This document shows, piece by piece, positions 33,311-45,700 of a stretch of DNA of 64,000 nucleotides. The DNA comes from Garcia nutans (lineage: Eukaryota; Streptophyta; Magnoliopsida; Malpighiales; Euphorbiaceae). Each line of letters opens with the position of its first letter. Positions within the stretch are counted from its first letter, which is position 1. The notes under the pieces were generated by a model that saw only the letters and a list, made by a program, of their open reading frames with translations, made no database searches and had not been told where the DNA came from. A program made the translations under genes and the position numbers. Where the stretch lies: positions 15,394,001 through 15,458,000 of the forward strand of contig CANTUV010000024.1 of the NCBI GenBank assembly GCA_947685225.1. Direction: 5' to 3'.

Positions 33311-33703
33311 TAATTATATAAACTTACTTTTCCTACACCACTTTATACATTATGTATATGTAATATATATGTTGGTATATGTATATCTCTTTTATATTTC
33401 CTTTATATTTTCCATATTTTTCAAATACCACATAAATATATATCATCCCTCAAATACACCTATTTCTTATAATATTTTCCTTACATATTTTACCAACATA
33501 TCTTCTCACAACTACCATTCCAATGTACACCAAAATCGGATATTAAATTAATTCTTTTATCTTCTTTTGACTTTCATTAGTTTAACTTATATATGTTATA
33601 TATATACCTTCACTTCTTTTCTCCTTCCATTAAACATACTCCTTAAATCCAAATACCGTAATAATTATTCCAAAACTTTTAGGGTGTACCTTGGGATATT
33701 ACA
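30251..33703 (-). repeat. Right LTR (5' LTR) of the coding-free element
   Basis: This 3453-bp LTR is the partner of 23827-27337. Inverted arms lie at 31453-31490 and 31705-31742. It ends GGGATATTACA, then GAAGA. The last 13 bases supply a spurious ATG (33691) to the interrupted Tekay frame downstream. Confidence 0.9.
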
Positions 33704-33708
33704 GAAGA

Positions 33709-34320
33709 GGTACTTCGGGAGTGTGTTTTAGATGTGGGTTGTCATACCATTTTATCAGAGATTATCCCGAGCAACCAGAGATTAGATCGGCAGATACTGC
33801 AACTTCTCGACCCAGTGTCAGAGGGGGTCATGGTGGCAGAGGTTTTGGTAGAAGTGGTCGATCTGGGTCTAGTCAGAGAGGAGGTTCTACAGCTAGAGGT
33901 AGTAGACCAAATGAGGCAGGACCATCACAGCAGGTTTATGTGATGCAGAGCCAACCAGATGCTTCAGTTGTTATTACTGGTATTTTTATATTATTTGGTA
34001 CTTTAGTTCTTGCATTATTAGACCCTGGGTCAACTCATTCTTACATCAGTGCATCCTTCTTGCCTGTGAGTGATTTACATTCTCAGTCCTTAGGATTTGA
34101 TGTTTTGGACACAAATCCTTTAGGACATAGTGTTATGGTGAGTAGGGTGCACCGAGATAGTCCAGTTGTTGTTCATGATGAGGTGTTTCTCAGTGACCTG
34201 ATTGAGATGCCTTTCAGGGAATATGATCTAATTTTAGGCATGGATTGGTTATCCAAGCATGGGGTTGTGGTAGACTGTCAGAAGAAATGTGTTACTTTGA
34301 GAACACGTGATGGTATCTAG
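33709..34320 (+). pseudogene. Tekay zinc knuckle and aspartic protease
   Basis: The frame resumes after the GAAGA duplication with CFRCGLSYHFIRDYPE, a CCHC zinc knuckle whose last cysteine is replaced. A glycine/arginine-rich linker follows. The protease part has ALLDPGSTHSYIS, the Tekay/Del form of the catalytic Asp-Ser/Thr-Gly motif, and LILGMDWLSKHGVVVDC near its end. This stretch is open for about 200 codons, then ends at TAG 34318-34320; the homologous continuation is in another frame (from 34307). The family enzyme cuts the polyprotein inside the particle. Confidence 0.8.
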
Positions 34321-35277
34321 TGAGCAAAGGTATCTTTCATCCATGTTTGTTTTAGCTATTTTAGCTAGGAGGATGATTCATAAGAGATGTGAGGCTTATC
34401 TTGCTCATGTTGTAGATACTAGAGTAGTGGGATCCCTGCATGACAGTATACCCACAGCTGCTGAGTTTCCAGATGTTTTTCCTGATGAGTTGCCACGGGT
34501 ACCTCCTGAGAGAGAAGTGGAGTTTGGTATCGATTTGTTGCCTGGTACCACTCCTATCTCTATTACCCCTTATCGGATGGCACCTGCTGAGTTGAGAGAG
34601 TTGAAGGTTTAGTTGCAGGAGTTATTAGAAAAAGGGTTTGTCCGCCCTAGTGTGTCTCCGTGGGGAGCGCCTGTGTTGTTTGAGATTGTGACCATCAAGA
34701 ACAAGTATACTTTGCCTCAGATAGATGATCTCTTTGATCAGTTGAAGGGAGCAGCAGTATTCTCTAAGATCGATCTGAGGTCAGGGTACCATCAGTTGAG
34801 AGTCAGAGATGTGGATGTACCCAAGACAGCTTTTTACACGAGGTATGAGCATTATGAATTTATGGTGATGCCCTTTGGATTGACGAATGCACCAGCAACT
34901 TTTATGGATTTGATGAACACGGTGTTCAGACCATATTTAGATCAGTTTGTGGTGGTCTTCATTGATGATATCTTGATGTATTCGCGTTATGTGGAGGTCA
35001 TGATAGGCATTTGCGAATTGTATTGCATACTCTGAGAGAGAAATAGTTGTATGCTAAGCTATCTAAGTGTGAGTTCTGGCTCGATCAGGTAGCTTTTCTT
35101 GGTCATGTAGTTATAGCAGAGGGTATTAGAGTTGATAGTAAAGTTGAGGCTATCTTGAATTGGAGTCCACCAATGACTGTGACAGAGGTTAGAAGTTTTC
35201 TGGGATTGGCATGCTATTATCGTCGATTTGTGAAAGGTTTTTCTATGATAGTTACTCTGCTCACCAGATTACTTTAG
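34321..35277 (+). pseudogene. Tekay reverse transcriptase, with deletion
   Basis: Motifs in order are FPDVFPDELPRVPPEREVEF and SVSPWGAPVLF (about 34460-34683). Then come KYTLPQIDDLFDQLKGA, FSKIDLRSGYHQLRV, FGLTNAPATFMDLMN and the active-site box FIDDILMYS at about 34960. After a stop at 35033-35035 there follow AKLSKCEFWLDQVAFLGHVV and FLGLACYYRRFVKGFS. About 20 residues normally present between APVLF and the IKNKY segment are missing at about 34683, including the KKKDG and CIDYR words usual in the family. Stops at about 34610 and 35275 also break it. Confidence 0.8.
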
Positions 35278-35860
35278 AAAGGAGTTAGATTTGTGTGGAC
35301 AGATCAGTGTCTGGCGAGTTTTGAGCAGCTGAGAGAGATGTTGACTCAAGCTTCTGTCCTTACCCTGCCTGTGGAAGGTAAACCATATGTGATATACAGT
35401 GATGATTCACATAGTTGTTTAGGTTGTGTTCTGATGTAGGAGGGTAGAGTCATTGCATATGCCTCTCGACAGTTGAAACCACATAAGCTGAATAACCCGA
35501 TGCATGATTTGGAATTAGGAACAATATTTTTTGCCTTGAAGATTTGGCGGCATTACTTGTATGGGGAAAAGTGTTTCATTTATATGGATCACAAGAGTTT
35601 AAAATACCTGGGTGTTTAGAGAGAGCTAAATCTTCTGTAGAGACGGAGGATAAAGTTGATTAAAGACTACGACTGTTTGATTGATTATCATCCTAGCAAG
35701 GCAAATATTGTTGCTGATGCCTTGAGTCAAAAGTCTTTGGTAGGTTTGACTGCTTATTCGCTCTTGTTGCTTGTTGAGTTGAGAGCATTGCATGCTAGAT
35801 TTGAGTCTTCTGATGATGGTACTTTGATGGCTCAGTTGCAGTTGAGGCCTAGTGCGCGCG
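35278..35860 (+). pseudogene. Tekay RNase H domain
   Basis: Words include GKPYVIYSDDSHSCLGCVLM and VIAYASRQLKPHKLN. IYMDHKSLKYL and DYHPSKANIVADALSQKS follow. Several TAG stops lie in the same frame. The integrase linker that begins at 35800 (GTLMAQLQLRPS) is cut at 35861 by the solo LTR. The flanks rejoin in frame at 37693. Confidence 0.75.
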
Positions 35861-35865
35861 AGTTG

Positions 35866-37692
35866 CGCTATGGCTATACCGTAAGTGCAAGGTTTGAACG
35901 ATAACTCACTCACCTAAGTAATAAAGTAGTGAGTGAGTTATCGTTCCACTGAGGACAAGGCCAAGCACTAGTGCAAATCTTAACTGTTGTTTAGCAAATC
36001 AATATTTTTGTGGTGTTTTGTAATTAAAGACAATTAACTTAAATAAATGAACATAAAGATAAATTGTGTGTTGTGTAAAAAGGATTGATGATAATGATAC
36101 TATCTAGATATTGAATTCCCCTAGCCTCAATTACATTACATGATAGAGTTGAGTTGGCATTCCTCTAACTTAGACTAAAACCTCTCTCGAGCGAATTAAT
36201 CCCTAATCACTAAGTAGAGTGCCGGAATCTCTTCTAAAAACACAATTAAATAGATCATGCATTAAGAACAAGAAACTATAAACCAAAGGATCTTGTAGGT
36301 CTATCTCTAGCACCCCAATCAATCCTCAACCCTTATGAGTAATCAATTCATATCAAGCTTTCTCAAGTCAATAATATGAAAATGGCAACCAATCAATAAG
36401 CATGCTGTCATCAATTGGAAATAATCATTAAGCATCATAAGAATAAAACAACTCAATCAATTAAAAGTATCCAATCATACATATAAGCTAGGGTTCATTA
36501 ACATCTAGATAGAGAATGATTTAGTTCATGTTCAATACACTTAATACAACAACAATAATAACATTAAAATACATAAAAGGAGAAAATAGAAAAACCCCTT
36601 TCAATGTAGCTTCTTCAATCTCCAAGAGCTGCCAATGGAAGATGCAGATGTTGGAGAGGATGGAAATAGAGGATGAAGATGAAGAGTCAAGGAAAGTGTC
36701 ACTCCCTCCATGCCCAAAACGTGTATGCCCAGCCTCCTCCTCTCAAACCTCTCTTCTTTGCCTCTATTCTCTATTTCCTACACAAAACTCCAACCCTCTG
36801 CAGAAGCCTCTCAAAACTCCCTCTTCTTCTCTTTTTATTTTCCCTCCAAAGCTCAAGCCATGCTTCCAACTCACACCACTCTCCATTGTATCCCACATTC
36901 TCTTTGTTTAATCTTTCTTTCCATCAATTAGGCAGGCTTTTCCTTTCTTTTTTCTTTCTTTTGAAAAAAGCAATTGGTTTGTCTCCCAATTGTTCCTCAA
37001 ATCGTGCAAAAGAATTCAACATTTGATAGGTGACACAGCCAAGCCACTCATGGCTTGGCCGTGTCTCTCATTTTTCTTTGGGACACGGCCAAGTCACTTG
37101 GCCGTGTCCATCACTGCCTTTTCTTTCTTTCTTTCTTTTATTTTGTTCTCATGGAGTGACACGACCAAGCTTCAAGCGAGATGTCCATGTCATGTGACAT
37201 GGCCAGTGGCTTAGCCATGTCTCCTGCCAGTGTCGCATTCTGCCTTCTTTCTTTTCTTTGTTCTTTTGATTTTTTTGCTCTTTAGGTGAGACACGGCTAG
37301 TGGCTTGGCCGTGCTTGCCAGTGTCAGTTACTGCTTCACTTTCTTTGAGAGACATGGCCAAGCTTCAAGCGACATGGCCATGTCAATCAGACATGGGCAA
37401 AGACATGGCCATGTCTGTGAGTGTGTCAAGTACTGCCTCTATTTTATGATGAAACACGACCAAGATAATCAGACATGGCCAAGCTTCAAGTGACATGGCC
37501 ATGTCGATCAGACACACTCAAAGACATGGCCATGTCTGTGAGTTTGTCAAGTACTGCCTCTATTTTAGGATGAAACACGACCAAGACAATGAGACATGGC
37601 CAAGCTTCAAGTGACATGGCCATGTCAATCAGACACACTCAAAGACATGGCCATGTCTGTGAGTGTGTCAAGTACTACCTCTATTTCTTTTC
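35866..37692 (-). mobile_element. Athila-like solo LTR inserted in Tekay pol
   Basis: The insert is 1827 bp, close to the Athila LTR length of this window (about 1850). Its left end (CGCTATGGCTATACCGTAAG, then TAAGTAATAAAGTAGTGAG) is of the Athila LTR type. AGTTG stands on each side (35861-35865 and 37693-37697), and removing one copy plus the insert restores the host frame. The ends are not canonical TG/CA, so they may be off by a few bases. 37031-37690 is an ACACGGCC box array. Frames at 36528-37026 (serine/leucine-rich) lie inside the LTR and look accidental. Confidence 0.65.
37351..37690. repeat. 121-bp tandem repeat, about 2.8 copies, made of GACATGGCC boxes
   Basis: Units start at 37351, 37472 and 37592 with GACATGGCCAAGCTTCAAG and end in GTCAAGTACTGCCTCTATTT. 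Each holds four GACATGGCC or GGCCATGTC boxes facing both ways. Confidence 0.9.
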
Positions 37693-38699
37693 AGTTGGCA
37701 GATGAGAGAATTTAAAAAAATTATGTTGGTTTGTCAGAAGGGGGTGAGTCGAGACTTTTATGCGAGGGATGATGGCAGTCTATGGTACAGAGATAGATTG
37801 TGTATTCTTGATAATGCAGAATTGAAAAGGATGATATTAGAGAAAGCACATTAGTCACTTTTTGCTATGCACACTGGGAGTACCAAGATGTATCTGGACT
37901 TGAAGCGATATTATTGGTGGTCAGGTATGAAGAGGGACATAGCAGAGTTTGTATCCAGATGTCTCACTTGCTAGAAAGTGAAGGCTGAGCACCGATTTCC
38001 TTCAGGGTTCCTCCAACCTTTATCAGTACCAGAGTGGAAATGGGAGTGAGTGACAATAGATTTTGTAACTGGATTGCCTTTGACCCAGAAGAAGCGTGAT
38101 GCAATCTGGGTGATGGTTGATCGGATGATGAAGACAGCTCATTTTCTTCCAGTTCAGATTGATTATTCTCTTGAGAGGTTGGTTGAGCTGTGTATCAATG
38201 AGATAGTGAGGTTCGATGGAGTCCCAGTTTCTTTGGTGCCAGATCGAGATCCCCGGCTTACTTTGAGGTTTTGGAAGAGTTTGCATGATGCTATGGGTTC
38301 TCGATTGCATTTTAGTAATGCTTTCCATCCTCAGATAGATGGGCAGTCAGAAAGAGTGATATAGATTCTAGAGGATATGTTGAGGAGTTGTATCATTGAT
38401 TTTACCGGGAATTGGGATAGATTTTTACCACTAATTGAGTTTGCTTATAACAACAGTCATCAGTCTAGTATTGGGATGGCTCTTTTTGAGGCCTTATATG
38501 GCAGGAGATGCAGGATACCTTTATGTTGGGATGAGGTTGGAGAAGGTAAACTTGTTGGTCCCAATTTGATTAAGAAAATAGAGGAGAGAGTGAAGGTGAT
38601 TCGAGGTCATTTGAAAGTAGCTTCAGACCAACAGAAATCCTATTTAGATTTAAAGAGAAGAGACATAGAGTTCAGTGTGGAGATAAAGTATTTCTGAAG
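37693..38699 (+). pseudogene. Tekay integrase core
   Basis: The zinc-binding part runs from DGSLWYRDRLCI through MHTGSTKMYLDLKRYYWWSG to CLTC (stop in place of the next residue). The catalytic core has TIDFVTGLP (first Asp), VPDRDPRLTLRFW (second Asp) and FHPQIDGQSERVI (Glu). All three catalytic residues are still present. Stops fall at about 37852, 37972, 38048 and 38362. The family enzyme inserts element DNA into the host chromosome. Confidence 0.85.
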
Positions 38700-39059
38700 G
38701 TGTTTCCATGGAAGAAGATTATGAGGATTGGCCGCAAAGGAAAGTTTAGTCCTCGTTTCAAAGGACCTTATGAGGTGTTGGAGAGAGTTGGTCTAGTGGC
38801 TTATAGACTAGCTTTGCCGCCTGAGTTGGATCGAATACATAATGTTTTCCATGTCTCGAGATATAGGTCTGACCCATCTCATATCTTGTCAGTGGAGTCC
38901 ATTGAGGTGAGTCCATATCTGACTTACAAGGAAGAACCAGTGGCAATTTTTACACGAGAGGTTAAAGAATTGAGGAATAAGAGGGTGCCACTTATGAAAG
39001 TCCTTTGGAGGAATCATGCCACTGAGGAGGCGACATGGGAGAGCGAGCAGGTGATGTAA
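38700..39059 (+). pseudogene. Tekay integrase tail: GPY/F module and chromodomain
   Basis: The 119-codon open stretch begins with the GPY/F-type module (FSPRFKGPYEVLERVGLVAY, then IHNVFHVSRYRSD). It ends in a chromodomain-like segment containing EEPVAIFTREVKELRN, VLWRNH and EEATWESE. A chromodomain at the integrase end defines chromoviruses and is thought to guide insertion to marked chromatin. It is separated from the integrase core by a TGA at 38695-38697. Confidence 0.8.
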
Positions 39060-39134
39060 AGTCAGTTTCCCCTATTGTTCCAGACTTGAGAATAGGTAAT
39101 TTTGATGATGAAATTCGTTTTAGGCGAAGAGAAT

Positions 39135-42027
39135 TATAATATCTCAAAATTTTTAAAAATTTATAATTTTTAGAAAATTTGATAAAATAAATTATAATTT
39201 AAAAGGATAAATTAAATTAATGATTTTAAATGAAAAATGAAAGGATTTAAATGAAAAAGTGGAATATATATGTGACATATATGCAAAATATACATAACAT
39301 ATAAAAGTCAACACTTTTTAAAAGAAAAGTCAAACTCCAATGGCATTTTTCTAAATAAATTTTAGAAATTTAAAATTAATAAAATAATTCAAAAATAAAT
39401 TATTTTTGAATGGAAGAGGATAGTTAGGACTTTTAATTTATTAAATAAATAATTAAATATTAAATATTAAATTATTTTAATATATATATATATATGGTTT
39501 AAAAATAAAGATGAAAAGAAAAAAAAATTAAAAAGTCTTCTTCTTCTTCTTCTTCTCCACAAGGGCCGAATATACATGGTTGTCTAGCTCAACATTTTGA
39601 TTCTTCCATACCCCACAAATTGAAGGATTTAATAAGTTTTAAGTGAATTTTTGGTGATTTTCACCAAATTTAGTAAGTTTCCAACTCATTTCTTTGAATT
39701 CCATGGAAGATTGATTTTTATGAGAATTTGAATTTTTAAGTAGCATGTTATAATTGTTGGAATTGGTGTGTATGATGTTATTTTGGGTAGTTAACAATGA
39801 TTTAAGGTTAGATTGAAGAGATGATGGAGTTTGGATAAAGAATAGTGAAAAGAGAGAATTTGGGGTTATGGATTTTTGGGGTTTAGAAAACATGAGCTTT
39901 AATTGTGCAAATTGGTTCTAAATGTGTTGTTTTGATTCATAAACAAGTATTTTAAAGTCAAATATTGGATTTGGTTGTGTTTGGTTGGAGTTTGAGAATG
40001 GAAGTGGAGATTTAGGGTTTTGGAAAAGTGCTTTTCCAAAGTAGTTGAATTGTATGATTTTATTTGTTTAAGCATGTTGTTTAGTGTTAAAAGTGAAGAA
40101 TATAAGCTTGAAATAAGTAATGAATTGTGTTGGAATGGAAAACCTTCAATGGGGGAAGGTTATGCCATTTTTGAGTTTTTGTGTATAAGAGTGTATTTTT
40201 ATAATGTAAATGATTTAAATGTATTAAAATATGTTTTTAATAAACTTAAAACACTAATTTAATTGTAGTAGAATGAAATTCTAATGTTAAAGTAAGGAAA
40301 GGCTAAATTTTTAGACATTCATAGGAGTGATGTTTGATTATGGTTAAATATTGGAAATGCCATTAAATTTGATACTAAATGATTATTTGCTATCACATTT
40401 GGTTTAGGCATTAAGGGAGGTTGATTTGCTTCATCCAAGTAGTGAAGGGCAAATTTGAAAGATAGGATTGGAAGTTGTTTTAAGCTTGCTTTGGGTTGCT
40501 AGTGGAGGTATGTACAAACTTTGAATATATTGTTTAGATTTGCATGACATTTGGGCTTAACACATTTTGGTTGGAAAATATGTTAAGCTACTTGGTTCAT
40601 TGATTGTGTATGAATAAAGTGCTATACATTTGTAATGTCATATATGTGTTAAATGCATTGTGAAAAGCCATTGATAATGGCTAAATTGTGTAAAATGTGA
40701 AATATGTATATTATGTGAAAATATCCAAAGTAATTGGGTAATGTGTTGTGAATGTAAAAATGAGATATGTGGTATAATGAAATGAATTTATATTGATAAG
40801 AATGAGAAAGGTGAGAAAAGTGAGAAAAAAAAGTACAAATAAGTCAATGTGCCTAAATTGAATATGTGAAAATGAGAAAGAGATTAATAATGAGAAAAAT
40901 GAATAAATTGTGTGTCTAGTATGTTATTCAATTTTCAGAGTTCTGTATTTGGTGGCATGCCTATGATTGCCTACGGGCTAAATGCTGGACTGGTGAAAAG
41001 AGCGGGTCTTAAGCCAAGCCAACTGATAAATATGATATTTTTGGGGGTGAAAAGACTGGATCATAAGCCTCAAAAACAAATCCTTGAATTTAGACTGAGT
41101 GAAAAGACTAGTTTATAAGCTCAGATCTAGTTGGATTATCCATGGATACATTGCCTACAGGGCTAGACACATGGTGTCATTATAGATCAAAACAGTAACT
41201 CTGAAATTTGAATAGCATACTAGATCCTTTTGGGCCCATGCTTGTCTTTGCTTTAATGTGAATTATGAATTGTGATACAATTGAGCAATATAATAAGATA
41301 TAATGTTATGAGTTGTGATATATATAAATGTGTGTTATGCATTGACATTACATTTGGACTATATTGTTATCAAAGTTTGCACCACTAGGCTTCAGCTTAG
41401 CGCAATTGTTTCCATCGTGCAGGTGACAGGGTAGACTCAGTTGAGCCAGAGAGTTCTTCTAGACCAGGTCCGGTCTAGACTTGTAGTGGAGCTTGTTGAA
41501 TTGTTATCGAGATCAGAAACACTGTCAGCAGCATATATATATTTTTATGTTATTGTACATTTTGAGTATTATGCATAATATATTATGTTTTTAATTCTAT
41601 GTATTGTATATTATAAAGAATGTTTAGGCCAATGTATTTGAAATGGGAAAGTAAATGTGTTTTAAATTATATATATCTATATATAAATGTTTGAGAAACT
41701 TGGTGAAATTGAGGAGTATGGTTGAGATGGTGATTTGAAATTATTTGGGAGTGTTTTCTTTTTGCAGGTTGTGTTTTGCTAAATTTTGGTATGTCCAAAT
41801 TACAGACAAAACTCTGGCGAATTTTTCCTAAAGATTTTCATATATAATATTTATTTTGGGTTCCTATAACAAGTAAAGAATATTTATATGCTATTTAATT
41901 TTATATATTTAGAATTTGAAATTTTAAATTGGAAATGCGAAAATTTTTTATTAAATCAGTCTGTGACATTTTTGTATTGTATATGCATATTTTACATATG
42001 CTGATAATAGGGTATAAGGGTATTACA
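39135..42027 (+). repeat. 3' LTR of the Tekay element
   Basis: It starts TATAATATCTC (a worn TGTAATATCC) after the purine tract AGGCGAAGAGAA and ends GGGTATTACA. Most of it matches 19868-22652. Inverted arms at 40916-40957 and 41185-41220 enclose GACTGGATCATAAGCC-type phrases. Short frames at 39639-40262 and 40912-41118 are LTR sequence. Confidence 0.9.
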
Positions 42028-42756
42028 AGAACAATCAGTACTCAAGCAATTTAATGGCCAATCCATGCATGCCAAAAATTGTCACTCTCTCACAAAACCT
42101 CTTAAGTGTTTAATCAGGTAGTGTTTAAGCTCTCAACATTCAATGAAAGATTATCTCTATAGGCTTTCTTAGCAATCAAATCTCCACCACCTAATTACAA
42201 TCAAGCATCAATCATAAGGTCTTTCATTGGGTTGTAATGGGGCTAAGGTAAAGGCATGACATTTAGGAAATGTAAGCTTATTCATTAAGTTCAAGAGCAC
42301 TTCAAGAATGAAGTAACTGATCATATGTATAACCCAACAATCCCAAAAGACCTTCCTCTCACCTACCACTTGGCATTAAGGAGCTTTTCAAGGGAACTCA
42401 CTTATTAAATTGTGAAATGATCATTCCCAAACTTATTCCAACCCTATGAAAAAGAACAACTTCTTCTATTGTTTTATTTTCTCTCTCTCTCTCTCTTTTT
42501 ATTTTTTTATTTTTTTTATTTTTTATTTTTTTAAATAGGGTTTGCAACTAAAGAAGACAATAACTTGTAATTTTGAGTCCACTAAATCTAACCCCACACT
42601 TTATTTAACATAACACTCAATAATAAATGCTCTTGACCAGATGCAACGGTAATAGTTAAAACAGCAAGGTTCAAGCTAATGGTGTTATGAAAAAGAAAGA
42701 AAAGGAAAAAAATGAAATAAGCTCAAATTGGCTAGCTAAGGTTGGATATACGGTTG
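42028..42756 (-). other. Athila interior, non-coding 3' part
   Basis: After the Tekay LTR end the Athila interior resumes. On the plus strand it contains GGTCTTTCATTGGGTTGTAA followed by TGGGGCTAAGGTAAAGGC, a phrase I associate with the untranslated 3' region of Athila-type elements. A pyrimidine tract (CTCTCT, then T-rich) lies at 42479-42535. No coding motif is seen. It ends at GCCTT (42757-42761), the left duplication of the Sirevirus. Confidence 0.5.
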
Positions 42757-42761
42757 GCCTT

Positions 42762-45700
42762 TGTTAGAAAAATGATCTCAATTTTGATCCTTGACAACTC
42801 AAATTGAATGATCCATTTAACATGTGTTTGAAGAATCTTGTTGCAGGCTTAGGTTACTTCAAATAAAGCTGAACAGAACACTTCTAGCGGTCGCACCAAA
42901 CCTGAATACGGCCGCACCATTCAATTAAAGTATGAAACCTTATCACAGTAGGTTTCGCGGTCAGAAACCCGACCTCAGTAACGACCGCACTCAATGAAGA
43001 GCGACCGTCCCAAGTTATAGATGACCGCTACTCTAGGAACTCAAATCATTTTAATCACAGTAACGTTCGCGGTGACAAGAACGGCGAATGACACAGTCTC
43101 GCTTACCACTTTAGCGACCGTGCGTTCATATTCGCGACCGCTCAGCCAATACAGGAGAAAATTGCTTAAAGAGACAGTAGTGTTCGCGTCCTCAGGTGCG
43201 TCCAGAAGTTTGACGCGAGTCTCTCAACTCGACAACGAGATTCTACCTAGGGCGACCGCGACATTCAAATTTTGGCGGACATCTCTTCTGCCCTGTCAGA
43301 GAATGACACGTGACATGTAATATCCTCATATATGCTCTAGAAGTTTTGATTATGTTGTTGTTATTGTTGTTGTTGTTATATTGGATTGAATATATGTGTT
43401 AATTGCAAGAGAAAAGAAATTGGGAAAGAAAATAGGGTTTAGAGAGAATGGTATATGTTGTGTATATGATGATATATATAACATATAAATTGGTCAAATG
43501 AAGAGTCAAGGGGGTAGAGATATTTATTTTGTTGAATGTGAAATTACATAAAAGGACTTATAAGTTAAAAGAGAGTTAGAACAAATGGTTAAGGGCATTG
43601 AGGTAATTTACCTTTAGAAATCTCTTGGTGGAGATTTAAAGAAGAAAAGATGTTGACTTGTGTTGATTTTCTTCTTTTTTTTTGTGGGTGCCGGCCATTC
43701 AAGAAAGAAAAGAGCAAGAGAAGTGTTTTTGATGCTAGAAGCAATTTGAAGAAGGAATCAAGGATTTTGGTTAGAGATTTGTGGAATTTCTTCATTTCAA
43801 GTAAGTATTCTCTTGTTTTCTTTACTTATTTTGAAGTTGTGTTTGAAGTGAATTAGGGTTGGTTGATTTTGTGATTTGGTGTGTTTAAGAGGTGGTTGAG
43901 ATGTTTTTTCATGTGTTAAATTGGTTTTACGTTAAGAGTTTAAATAGGTGTTGTTGTTGGAAGTGGTGGATGTTGATTTTTGGAAGATGGAGAAGGATGT
44001 TGGTTTTAGGGTTTTGAGATGGTTTGTGTTTAGATGTATTAGGAATGTTTTGTGAAATGATTTTTGTGATGAATTTGTGTTTAGAACATTGTTTCCATTC
44101 ATTTGAAACATGCAATATTGTGTTTGATGAGTTTGAGTGCAATTGGAGGAGAGTTGTGCATATTAGGGTTTGTGTTCTTGGGTGACACGGCCAAAGGGAA
44201 AGAGAGACACGGCCAAGTCAAGAGATTTTGGGCATGTTGGATTGGTTTTTGGGTGACACGGCCGTGTCCCCAAGCCGTGTTGCTTACTGTCAAGTGGTGT
44301 TGAGAGACACGGCCACAAGCTTGGCCGTGTCCCTCAAGTGGGCTGCCCGTGTTCTTCACATTTGTTGGTTAGGGATTTATTTCTTTGTTCTAATTGCATT
44401 GTTTGGATTCTTCAAAGGTATTTTGGTACCTAAACTTAAACATAAACACTTTAAACATACTTCAAACAAAGAATGCCCTAATCAAATGGATGTGGAAGAT
44501 CCTAAAGCTATGAATGACATAAATTGTTCTTTGCCCTAATTGCATTGTTGAGATTGAATAATGTTATGTTATGCATTGTGAATGATAACGTGTTCCATGA
44601 GTAATGTATAATGAAATGTGATGCAAAGTCATTGTGATTGGCTATGATGATGATATTGAAAGAAAGAAGGCATGTTTGCCTAAATGTTGATGAGAATTGA
44701 GAATGGAAATGATAACTAAATAATAAATGGATTGTGTGGCTAATGTGTTATTCCATTTTCAGAGTGGGTTGTTGGTGGCATGCCTAATAAGTGTAACAAT
44801 CTCTTGAAGTTAGGTTGGATTGAATCCTTGAAGCCTAATTGAGATGTTACCACCCTTGAAGCTAGGTTGGGTTGGTTCTTGAAGCCAAGTTGGGTTGATG
44901 CTTAGCATGCTTTGCTCCCCTTGAAGCTTGGTTGAACCTAATCCTTAAAGCCTTGTTGGGTATGTGATATTGATAAATGTGATAACAAAACCAAAACATT
45001 AACTCTGAAAATTGAATGGCATATTAGTGTGTCTTGGGCCCAATGCTTGTCTTTGTTTAATGTGAGTCATGATTTGTTTAATGTTGTTCATGAATGGTTA
45101 AATGAATAACTAATGAGGCATATGAAATGTAAAGGTATGTTGTTAGCCTTGCATATATGATGTTACATGTATAGTATGGATTGAGAATTGGCATTGCATT
45201 GCACTGAAGCATAACACTAGCACATTTTGTCTTACTAAGCCGTTGGCTTACCGCGATAGTGTTTGATCGCGCAGGTAATAGGGTTGAACCCGAGAGCTCT
45301 TCGAGACCGAGTGAGAGTAGACAGTGAAGAGTTGATTTTGGGAACTTAAAGATCAGAGGAGACTTGCCAATCATGTATAACTCTTTTATATTTTGTAAAG
45401 TAATGATTTTAATGTACATATGTGTATATTTGTAAATATGAAATTAAATGTTTTCATATATGTAAATATTTGATAAATTCCGCTGCGTAACAACTAAATG
45501 TATCTATATATATCTATTTAGTTTTGTATTACAAGTTAACTACTTATCTTTCTATAATGTATACAATTGAAAGATTATGGTATGGTTTAAAATGTTTTAA
45601 ATGTTAAGAAAATCCGTAGCATTTCTATGTTTAGTGCATGTATACTACATTGTGGTGTTTGTAGTGTGCATGTATTGAATGTAGGGGTGTTACATGACAT

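Larger units (their letters stand above)
23827..33703 (-). mobile_element. Coding-free LTR element (LARD-like), young
   Basis: The LTR pair 23827-27337 and 30251-33703 ends in TGTAATACCCC and GATATTACA. GAAGA is duplicated at 23822-23826 and 33704-33708. On the minus strand there is a perfect TGGTATCAGAGC primer site (30234-30245) and a purine tract (27338-27353). The 2.9-kb interior has no gag or pol motif in any frame. That fits a large retrotransposon derivative. LTR features and primer type say its enzymes came from a Tekay/Del-type chromovirus. The two LTRs differ at only about 1 percent of aligned sites by my reading, so insertion was recent. Confidence 0.85.
19868..42027 (+). mobile_element. 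Tekay/Del chromovirus (Ty3/Gypsy), decayed and interrupted twice
   Basis: The order on the plus strand is LTR, initiator-Met-type primer site, gag, protease, RT, RNase H, integrase, chromodomain, purine tract, LTR. A C-terminal chromodomain together with long LTRs (2.9 kb) places it in Tekay/Del. It is split at 23822-23826 by a coding-free LTR element and at 35861 by an Athila-like solo LTR. The first 125 to 150 bases of its 5' LTR are lost at 19868, so the target duplication cannot be checked. Many stops and some frameshifts show it is dead. Confidence 0.85.

Noticed and set aside
33691..33708. ATG at 33691 as a real start of the 209-codon Tekay frame
   Set aside because: The first codons come from the end of the inserted LTR, so the protein start is an artefact of the insertion.
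36528..37026. Overlapping frames of 74-127 codons, serine/leucine-rich
   Set aside because: Several frames are open at once, composition is that of pyrimidine-rich DNA, and they lie within a solo LTR.
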